A stretch of 29,665 bases of DNA from NCBI GenBank assembly GCA_038199265.1, contig JBBPZD010000270.1, positions 1 to 29,665 of the forward strand, given 5' to 3'. A program made the position numbers and the translations under genes. Under the pieces are notes generated by a model. The model was not told the DNA's origin. It did not search any database and saw only the letters and a list, made by a program, of their open reading frames with translations. How positions within the stretch are numbered: the first letter of the stretch is position 1; each line of letters opens with the position of its first letter. Of the stretch, positions 24,146-29,665 are shown one piece after another. The stretch comes from Allobranchiibius sp038199265. GTDB taxonomy: Bacteria; Actinomycetota; Actinomycetes; Actinomycetales; Dermatophilaceae.

Positions 24146-24250
24146 GCCGCCATCCTGCCTTAGATCACCTCGCTGCACAGACGCTGCATCAAAAACAGGA
24201 CGAGCCTCACTTTTTCAGCGAATTCTGAACCATTTTGACGCTGTGGCCTT

Positions 24251-24276
24251 GCTTTGCGGTCCTGACCCGTGCGTAT
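24251..24276 (+). promoter_or_regulatory. Candidate SigB/F-type promoter of the sigma factor gene
   Basis: GCTTT (24251-24255), fifteen bases, then GCGTAT (24271-24276) loosely resembles the GTTT-N15-17-GGGTAT promoters used by SigB/SigF factors, with one mismatch in each half. It lies about 60 bp before the GTG. A short inverted repeat TTCAG-CGAATT-CTGAA sits further upstream at 24214-24229. Confidence 0.25.
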
Positions 24277-24337
24277 GCTGGCCGATGCCGACTCGAACAG
24301 CGTGGTGGGCGCGTGTCTTCCTTCTCGGGAGTGTGGC

Positions 24338-25165
24338 GTGAACCAAGCAGTGGCCGTTGAAATCGCGCGCCCTGACTCCATCGAGTCACTGTCTGTAGAC
24401 CGAGACCGAAGCACGCGTGAACTCTTGCAATGCCATGCACAGACCTCCGATGAAATGGAGGCAGCGGAGCTTCGCGAGCGCGTCGTGAGCCTCAACTATT
24501 CCCTGGCCAGCGCAGTGGCGCGTCGCTACAGCGGGCGTGGCATCGACTCTGATGACCTCCAACAAGTCGCTCTTCTTGCCCTCGTCCTGGCCGTTCGGCG
24601 ATTCGACCCGGATAACGGTCGGAGCTTCGCGGCCTACGCCATACCCACGATCTCGGGTGAACTCAAGAGGTATTTTCGCGATCACGGCTGGATGGTGCGG
24701 CCGCCGCGGGCTCTGAGCGACACGTACCGCGAGATTCAAAGCACTGTCGCGGAACTGGAACAGTCGGGTATGCACGATCCTGGCGTTGCCGACATCGCGC
24801 AGCGGTTGGAGTTGTCGATGGACCAGGTGCGGGCAGCACTCGGAGTCGAAGGCTGTTTCATTCCTGCATCGCTAGACGCTCCGATCCGCGACCGCCCGGG
24901 CACGACCTTGGCCGACAGGATCGGGATGGGCGGACCGGATCGCACCGAGGAACTCACCGCTGACATCGCCCTGCGCCAGCTCGTCGATGGACTACCGGTC
25001 GGCGACCGCCGCCTGCTGTGGCTCCGATTCGAGATGGACCTGACCCAACGGGAGATCGCAATGCAGCTGGGGATCAGCCAGATGCAGGTCTCACGGCTGC
25101 TGAATTCAATACTCACCAGACTCAGGACAGCATTCAAGAAGAGCCTCACCTCCATCGCCAGTTAG
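24338..25165 (+). CDS. RNA polymerase sigma factor, SigB/SigF (group 3) family
   Basis: A 275-residue alternative sigma factor of the SigB/SigF stress and development group. A non-conserved N-terminus (1-45) precedes region 2 (about 53-122: YSLASAVARRYSGRGIDSDD, then FAAYAIPTISGELKRYFRDH, then WMVRPPRAL, which is diagnostic of this group). Region 3 is at about 130-185, and region 4 (about 215-263) contains the helix-turn-helix LTQREIAMQLGISQMQVSRLL. The start is GTG at 24338 with GGGAG seven bases upstream; earlier in-frame codons lack a ribosome site. Members are normally held inactive by an RsbW-type anti-sigma factor, and such a gene lies at 22831-23244. Downstream are two GAF-ANTAR genes on the same strand. 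Target genes are unknown. Confidence 0.93.
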   Translation: MNQAVAVEIARPDSIESLSVDRDRSTRELLQCHAQTSDEMEAAELRERVVSLNYSLASAVARRYSGRGIDSDDLQQVALLALVLAVRRFDPDNGRSFAAYAIPTISGELKRYFRDHGWMVRPPRALSDTYREIQSTVAELEQSGMHDPGVADIAQRLELSMDQVRAALGVEGCFIPASLDAPIRDRPGTTLADRIGMGGPDRTEELTADIALRQLVDGLPVGDRRLLWLRFEMDLTQREIAMQLGISQMQVSRLLNSILTRLRTAFKKSLTSIAS

Positions 25166-25281
25166 ACGAACTGCACTGTCGTTTGGCATGATTTCCTGCG
25201 GTCAAGAAGTTGGCTGCTCCGTTCGCGGAACGGTGTCGCGCTGTGTTCGCGACTGATCCGGTAGATGCACTGGAGAGTTCG

Positions 25282-26034
25282 ATGCCCGACCAGGATGAGC
25301 ACCAGCTATTCGCTCTAGCGCGCGCCACTCGCGAGTTACACGCGGCGCCCTGCGAGCAAGAACGCCTACAGTTGTCAGTGCGCTTCGCTGTCGAATTGGT
25401 TCCCGGCTGCAGCCACGCCGGGCTCGTCAAACGGCGGCAGCGCAAAATCGTGACTGTCGCCACGTCGGACGGCATCGCCCAGCAGGCCGGCTGCCATCCG
25501 GGAGGGCCGAAGGCGGAGGCGTTCAGCTCCGACAGGCCGGTGACCTGCGCCGATCTGTCGGCCGAGTCGCGGTGGCAGCCCTGGACAGAGCACGCACGGA
25601 ACACCCTCGGAATCGCCGCCGTGCTGTGCCTCCCGCTCCGAGCGACCACACGCTCGCTCGGCGTGCTGACTTTCTACTTCGATGCACCGATATCTGACAT
25701 GCCAGCAGCTCTTGACGGCGCGGAGGCATTCGCAACCTTCGTAGCGCTTGCCCTGGACAGTGCGAACACGATCGAACACCAGAGCATGGCGCTGGATACC
25801 CGCACCGAGATCGGCCAGGCGCAGGGGATTCTGATGGCGAAGTCCGGCCTGACCGCCGATGCCGCGTTCGCTTACCTGCAGCGCCTTTCCCAGACCAGCA
25901 ATCGCAAGCTGCGCGTGATCGCCCAGGAGGTACTACGCGCCAGAGGTCCGATCTCCTCGGCGCCGCCCGCCGGCGGGGTCGACGGAGCGTCAGCGCACGG
26001 ACTCCTCGCCTCACCCACAGACTCCGAAATATGA
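25282..26034 (+). CDS. GAF-ANTAR RNA-binding regulator, copy 1
   Basis: A 250-residue soluble sensor/antiterminator. A GAF-type sensory domain (about 8-165) is followed by an ANTAR RNA-binding domain (about 168-220): RTEIGQAQGILMAKSGLTAD, then AFAYLQRLSQTSNRKLRVIA, with the conserved Ala and aromatic residues in place. ANTAR domains bind paired hexaloop RNA hairpins and prevent transcription termination. The GAF domain lacks the DEGPC segment present in copy 2; the equivalent place reads HPGGPKAEAF, so the signal may differ. The ATG at 25282 has GGAGAG four bases upstream. A TTG at 25210 would add 24 residues and is less likely. It lies 116 bp after the sigma factor gene. The C-terminal ~30 residues are a Pro/Ala/Gly-rich tail. 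Confidence 0.9.
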   Translation: MPDQDEHQLFALARATRELHAAPCEQERLQLSVRFAVELVPGCSHAGLVKRRQRKIVTVATSDGIAQQAGCHPGGPKAEAFSSDRPVTCADLSAESRWQPWTEHARNTLGIAAVLCLPLRATTRSLGVLTFYFDAPISDMPAALDGAEAFATFVALALDSANTIEHQSMALDTRTEIGQAQGILMAKSGLTADAAFAYLQRLSQTSNRKLRVIAQEVLRARGPISSAPPAGGVDGASAHGLLASPTDSEI

Positions 26035-26189
26035 AGTCCACCCCGTAGAACGGCCCCGCCCATCACGGATCGGAATCGCCAGGAGTAAACAACTGCTGTC
26101 ATGCTGGGGGTGAGTCCAGCAAATGGCTCGCAGCAAATTTCATATGCCTTCCTCGTCCGAGGCGTGTGCAACGCACAGTCTGAGGCCTC

Positions 26190-26954
26190 ATGAGCGAAGC
26201 CATTTCCGAATCCCCGCCGCGACCCAATGACCGCCTGACCGATCAGGTGCCGAGGGAGCTGCAGAAACTGCAGACTCCCCAAGAGCGCATGCAGGTCGGT
26301 GTCGACCTTGCTGTGGAGCTGCTGGAGGGCTGCGACCATGCGGGCATCACTCTGGTGCTCGGCCGTAAGTTCGGGGTCGGGCCTGCCACGGACGACTTCA
26401 TTGCAAATAGCGACAACCTCCAAGCCGAACTGGATGAGGGACCCTGCCTCGACGCGATCCGCCACGGGCGAACTGTGTATACGGCCGATCTGGCCAACGA
26501 CCGTCGCTGGCCGACGTGGGGGCCCCGGGTCAATGCCGAGTTGGGCGTCGGATCACTGTTGTCGATGCTCCTCTACACAGATGAGCGGGCCTACGGCGCG
26601 CTGAACATGTACTGCGATCGGGTGGACGGCTTCACCCGGGACGACCTGCTTGTTGCCGACACTCTCGCAACACACCTGGCCGTAGCGCTGGCAGATGCGC
26701 AGGAAATCGAACACCGCGGGGTAGCGATGGTCAACCGCACTGTGATCGGACAGGCCGAGGGGATCCTGATGGAACGTCTGGGTGTCATGCCGGACCAGGC
26801 TTTCGCATATCTACGTCGCATCTCCCAGGACACCAACCGCAAACTGCTCGACGTGGCCCGAGATCTCGTGCTCACGCGGATACTGCCCTCGGGTCAATCG
26901 CGCTCGAGCACTTCGAAGCCGGCGCCGATCGACGACGAAATCAAGGCCTGCTGA
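26190..26954 (+). CDS. GAF-ANTAR RNA-binding regulator, copy 2
   Basis: A 254-residue paralogue of the preceding gene. The GAF domain (about 30-172) has the standard features CDHAGITLV, LDEGPCLDAIRHG (81-93), WPTWGPRV and SLLSMLLYTDERAYGALNMY. The ANTAR domain (about 176-232) reads NRTVIGQAEGILMERLGVMP, then QAFAYLRRISQDTNRKLLDV. It probably detects a small molecule or redox state and acts as an antiterminator on target RNAs. The ATG at 26190 follows GAGG by about six bases. It is separated from copy 1 by 155 bp, in which I see no clear promoter, so it could be read from the same transcript. Its stop overlaps the convergent murE stop by 14 bp. Confidence 0.92.
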   Translation: MSEAISESPPRPNDRLTDQVPRELQKLQTPQERMQVGVDLAVELLEGCDHAGITLVLGRKFGVGPATDDFIANSDNLQAELDEGPCLDAIRHGRTVYTADLANDRRWPTWGPRVNAELGVGSLLSMLLYTDERAYGALNMYCDRVDGFTRDDLLVADTLATHLAVALADAQEIEHRGVAMVNRTVIGQAEGILMERLGVMPDQAFAYLRRISQDTNRKLLDVARDLVLTRILPSGQSRSSTSKPAPIDDEIKAC

Positions 26955-28410
26955 GCGCCAGCAGTTCTTCGATCACCGTTGCATCGTGGAAGTCCACATC
27001 GCCCTCGGCCAAGTGCTGTACTCGTTCATGCCCTTTGCCGGCGATCACGACGACGTCACCCGGGCGAGCCTGCTGCAGCGCCGAATTGATCGCGGTCCGT
27101 CGGTCCAACTCGGTCTCGGTGCGCGCCGGGTCGCTGCCTGCGGCGACCTGATCGGCGATCTGGGAGGGTGACTCGGTGTACGCGTCGTCGGTGGTGACGA
27201 TGCCCAGGTCGGCCAGTTGCGAGGCCACCGCTCCCATCAGTGGTCGCTTTGCAGTGTCCCGGTCACCGGCCGCGCCGTAGACGCAGATCAGCCGCCCACC
27301 GGAGGCGTCGGCGACCTCGCGGGCCACCTGCAGCACCTCGCGCAGTCCGACGTCGGTGTGGGCGTAGTCCACGATCACCTCGAACCCCCGGTCGCGGGCA
27401 GCCGCAATGCGCTCGAACCTTCCCGGCACCTGCGGCATCGCTTGAATCGCGTCGATCAAGGTGTCCGCCGCCATGCCCATCTCCAGGGCCATCGCGGCTG
27501 CCCCGGCGACGTTGTGGACGTTGTAGTCACCCAACAGAGGGGTCCGGATGAGCAGGTCATCGCCCTGTGGGCGCAACAGCCTGAAACTCGTCTCGCCGTC
27601 GTCGACGCGCTGGTCAGCGATCCGGTAGTCGGCATCGGCGCTCGACCCGAAGAGCAGGGTGCCGTCGATCTCAGCCGCGAGACGGCGCCCGTATTCGTCG
27701 TCTCCGTTGGCCAGCTTCGGCCCGGTCGTCCACTCGAACAGGCGGCGCTTGACCAGGTAGTAGGACTCCATGTCGCCGTGCAGATCGAGGTGGTCGCGGG
27801 TGAGGTTGGTGAACAGCGCCGCGGCGTACGCTGTGCCCTCGACCCGATGCAGTTCGATACCGTGCGAACTCGTCTCGAGGATGACGTGGGTCACTCCCCC
27901 GTCTCGCATGCGGGCCAGGTTGCCCTGCACCACCGGTGCCTCCCCCGTGGTACGCACAGCTGGCTCGCGATGCGTGCCGACCACGATCTCGGCCGTGGTC
28001 ATCAGACCTGTCGCACGCTCCCCGTAGGCCGAAGCCAGAATCGAGTGCAACACGTAGGAGCTGGTGGTCTTGCCGTTCGTGCCGGTGATCCCGTAGACGA
28101 TCAGATCGCGCGAGGGATGGTCGGCCAGCTCGACGGCGAGCGCTGCGAGCGCGACGCGAGCGTTCGGGACCACAGCGACGGGCGCGCCGACCAGGTCCGG
28201 GATCCCATGTTCGGCCACGACCAGCGCGGCACCGGAATGCACGGCGGCCTGGGCGAAGTCGGCGCCGTCTCGCGCAAAACCTTTGATCGCGACGTACACA
28301 GATCCGGGGCCTACCGCCCGTGAGTCGTTGGTGACTGCGGTGATCGGCTCTGAAAGGGCAGGCGGATCGATGTTCAGGACGCGCGCGAGGTCGTGGGCAG
28401 CCAGGTTCAC
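26941..28410 (-). CDS. murE: MurE-type UDP-MurNAc-L-Ala-D-Glu diamino-acid ligase
   Basis: A 489-residue Mur ligase that adds the third (diamino) residue to the peptidoglycan stem in the cytoplasm. Domain 1 binds UDP-MurNAc (about 1-100; TNDSRAVGPGSVYVAIKG). The ATP loop is GITGTNGKTT (107-116). UDP-MurNAc-peptide contacts appear in ETSSHGIELHRV (179-190) and TNLTRDHLDLHG (201-212), and the carbamylated lysine is K221 in SYYLVKRRLF. The C-terminal domain has AGKGHE. The motif that recognises meso-diaminopimelate, DNPR, reads DDAY here (408-411, in TTDDAYTESPSQI), so another diamino acid such as L-lysine is more likely. GTG at 28410 gives a normal N-terminus; a TTG at 28452 is the alternative. 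It is isolated from other cell-wall genes. Confidence 0.92.
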   Translation of the reverse strand: MNLAAHDLARVLNIDPPALSEPITAVTNDSRAVGPGSVYVAIKGFARDGADFAQAAVHSGAALVVAEHGIPDLVGAPVAVVPNARVALAALAVELADHPSRDLIVYGITGTNGKTTSSYVLHSILASAYGERATGLMTTAEIVVGTHREPAVRTTGEAPVVQGNLARMRDGGVTHVILETSSHGIELHRVEGTAYAAALFTNLTRDHLDLHGDMESYYLVKRRLFEWTTGPKLANGDDEYGRRLAAEIDGTLLFGSSADADYRIADQRVDDGETSFRLLRPQGDDLLIRTPLLGDYNVHNVAGAAAMALEMGMAADTLIDAIQAMPQVPGRFERIAAARDRGFEVIVDYAHTDVGLREVLQVAREVADASGGRLICVYGAAGDRDTAKRPLMGAVASQLADLGIVTTDDAYTESPSQIADQVAAGSDPARTETELDRRTAINSALQQARPGDVVVIAGKGHERVQHLAEGDVDFHDATVIEELLALSRP

Positions 28411-28470
28411 TCCCGGACTGTAACAAGCTCGGCGCAGTGGCACGATGTCCAAATCTTCGACCGTCTAGCT

Positions 28471-28503
28471 ATTTTACTAGAATTTGGTATAGAAAGGCAT
28501 CAA
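28471..28503 (-). promoter_or_regulatory. AT-rich promoter candidate upstream of murE
   Basis: On the minus strand, TTGATG (28498-28503) is followed after 18 bases by TAGTAA (28474-28479), overlapping TAAAAT (28471-28476). The surrounding tract (28464-28496) is strikingly AT-rich for this genome. An inverted repeat TCTAG-N8-CTAGA (28464-28481) overlaps the -10 region and could be an operator. Confidence 0.35.
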
Positions 28504-28520
28504 CGGATGGTACGTCCGGC

Positions 28521-29120
28521 TCAGGAGGGGCGGCGCAGGCCGAGCTTCATGAACACCTTGCTGCGCGCACCGGGCGTCTCGTGGGCGCGTAGCTCCCGTA
28601 GGCCGGGGGCCAGTTCGCGGACGGCACCCTCGAGGCGTTCGTGCAACGTCACACCCGCAGCCGGGCAGTGCGAACATGTACCACTCAGGCGTAGCTCGAC
28701 GATGCCGTCCTGCACCGACATGATTTCGGCGCGACCGCCGTGCGATCGGATGTAGTCGCCCGCGGGGCCCCCCAGCACCTGCACGACCACGGCTCGCAGC
28801 TCGTCGTCAGCGGTAACTGGCGCCTGCGCCTGCCAGCTGTCCGGATCGCCCAGCGCATCGCCCAAGGCCACCCGTACCGGGTCGCCGAACTCTCGCCAGC
28901 TCGCGCCTGATGGCAGCGCAATATCGATGCCGACCGAATGAACCGCGATCGAAGTCAGCGTTCCGCAATGCAGCATGCTGCCCAGTTCGCCAGGTGCTGC
29001 GCTGACCTCGCCCAGCACCTGCAGCGTGCCGGCAGGAACCACCCACCGGATCACCTGGGGATCTGCAGTCGCCTCGGGGTGCAGTGGGACGGGTTGCGTC
29101 GGCGTGGTGGTCACGCTCAT
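28521..29120 (-). CDS. Nfu/NifU-type Fe-S cluster scaffold protein
   Basis: A 199-residue protein with two parts. Residues about 20-100 fit the Nfu N-terminal domain (VIRWVVPAGTLQVLGEVS, then GTLTSIAVHSVGIDIALPSG, then WREFGDPVRVAL). Residues about 105-175 are the NifU C-terminal domain with the cluster-binding CxxC motif C149-S-H-C152 in SGTCSHCPAAG. Such proteins hold and deliver Fe-S clusters to target enzymes. The ATG at 29120 overlaps the feoB stop (ATGA), so it is translationally coupled to the ferrous iron importer. A direct hand-over from iron uptake to cluster assembly is an attractive inference. An upstream in-frame extension inside feoB is rejected. It is followed by the AT-rich region before murE. 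Confidence 0.9.
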   Translation of the reverse strand: MSVTTTPTQPVPLHPEATADPQVIRWVVPAGTLQVLGEVSAAPGELGSMLHCGTLTSIAVHSVGIDIALPSGASWREFGDPVRVALGDALGDPDSWQAQAPVTADDELRAVVVQVLGGPAGDYIRSHGGRAEIMSVQDGIVELRLSGTCSHCPAAGVTLHERLEGAVRELAPGLRELRAHETPGARSKVFMKLGLRRPS

Positions 29121-29665
29121 ACGACAGCCGTCACGATCAGCCGCGCCGAGAAGGCGAACACCCACGCGAGGGCGAACATGTAACCGAACGCGATCACCGG
29201 CCACTTCCAGCCACCGGTCTCGCGGCGCATCATCGCGACTGTCGACATGCATTGCAGTGCGAACATGAAGAACACGAGCAGCGCGGTGACTGTACCGGCG
29301 TTGAAGAGCTTCTGGCCCTTCTTGGCACCGTCGGAGTACGTCATCGACTTCAACGCGTCTCCCGGAGCCTCGGCGTTCTGCGCCGAAGCAACCTGGCCCA
29401 GCGTGGCGACGAAGGTCTCGCGGGCGGACAGTGACGACACGACACCGATATTGATCCGCCAGTCGAAACCGAGCGGGGCGAAGACGGGCTCGATGGCCTT
29501 GCCGACGCTGGCTGCGGCGCTGTGATCCAGGACGTACGACGACGCAGCGACCTTGTCATTCGGGTTCACACCCGCAGCGCGCATCGCGGAGTCACTCTGG
29601 CCGGGGATGTTCAACAGGCCCCACATGATGATGGTGACGACCAGGATGATCCGGCCGACCTTGGA
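29117..29665 (-). CDS. feoB: Ferrous iron transporter FeoB, C-terminal part (5' end outside window)
   Basis: 182 codons remain open to the right window edge, so the N-terminal GTPase domain and most of the membrane domain lie outside. What is visible is the C-terminal membrane region: a helix (SKVGRIILVVTIIMWGLLNI), a loop, then IEPVFAPLGFDWRINIGVVS followed by SARETFVATLGQVA, which matches the conserved FeoB segment (I-G-x-x-x-x-x-A-R-E-x-F-V-x-T-x-G). Two further helices follow (VTALLVFFMFALQCMSTVAM and WPVIAFGYMFALAWVFAFSA). The FeoB complex imports Fe2+ across the cytoplasmic membrane with GTP hydrolysis. The stop codon overlaps the start of the Nfu-type gene by four bases. Confidence 0.92.
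   Translation of the reverse strand, partial: SKVGRIILVVTIIMWGLLNIPGQSDSAMRAAGVNPNDKVAASSYVLDHSAAASVGKAIEPVFAPLGFDWRINIGVVSSLSARETFVATLGQVASAQNAEAPGDALKSMTYSDGAKKGQKLFNAGTVTALLVFFMFALQCMSTVAMMRRETGGWKWPVIAFGYMFALAWVFAFSARLIVTAVV

Noticed and set aside
25170..25210. GTTT-N15-GGTCAA as a SigB/F promoter of the first GAF-ANTAR gene
   Set aside because: The -10 half matches poorly (GGTCAA against GGGTAT), so I do not list it as a promoter.
27217..28323. A 368-codon plus-strand open frame
   Set aside because: It is antisense to murE, whose ATP loop and ligand motifs are intact; the antisense translation has no family character.
1..29665. RNA genes and CRISPR
   Set aside because: I looked for tRNA T-loop patterns, rRNA segments and regularly spaced repeats, and found none. 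Small RNAs or riboswitches without a strong signature could be missed by eye.

Overview
The window is high-GC bacterial chromosome, almost fully coding, with frequent GTG starts and ATGA/GTGA gene overlaps. DUF5926, DUF4282, a SigB/SigF-family sigma factor, GAF-ANTAR regulators and a two-copy Lrp/AsnC regulator together point to an Actinomycetota (high-GC Gram-positive) bacterium, probably Micrococcales-like. The genus cannot be read from the sequence. I see no rRNA, tRNA, CRISPR array, phage or transposase gene.

Layout. 1-2781 (minus): an MMPL/RND membrane transporter followed by a free-standing B3/B4 tRNA-synthetase-type domain protein, cut by the window start. 3087-4100: a Gln/Gly/Ser-rich protein with a C-terminal two-helix DUF4282 domain. 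4124-6675: a long palindrome, then a BioA C-terminal remnant, then bioF and bioD (overlapping stop/start codons) and a low-molecular-weight tyrosine phosphatase. 6748-8508 (minus): a class-III aminotransferase and a small unknown gene. 8584-10848: a two-domain VOC protein and purB. 10976-15486 (minus): serS, an acidic-tailed membrane protein, a HAD phosphatase, a SpoU/TrmH rRNA methyltransferase and a VOC protein. 15611-16531: a diacylglycerol-kinase-type lipid kinase. 16568-20905: a K+/H+ antiporter with an RCK_C domain, and a two-copy Lrp regulator divergent from a 14-helix MFS exporter. 20912-20999: a second palindrome of the same family and a 9-bp tandem repeat. 21006-24145 (minus): DUF5926, pheA, an RsbW-like anti-sigma ATPase and a glycerophosphodiester phosphodiesterase. 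24338-26954: a SigB/F-type sigma factor and two consecutive GAF-ANTAR proteins. 26941-29665 (minus): murE, an Nfu-type Fe-S scaffold and the C-terminal end of FeoB.

How the parts fit. bioF-bioD is an intact pair that has lost bioA: only about 45 C-terminal codons remain, abutting the palindrome. The sigma factor, the RsbW-like ATPase and the two ANTAR proteins look like a local stress-response control block acting at transcription initiation and termination. FeoB and Nfu are translationally coupled, linking ferrous iron import to Fe-S assembly.

The most unusual signals are: (1) two long near-perfect palindromes, 16.8 kb apart, whose differences are all compensated in the opposite arm; (2) the bioA deletion scar next to one of them; (3) an isolated MurE in which the diaminopimelate-recognition motif DNPR reads DDAY.
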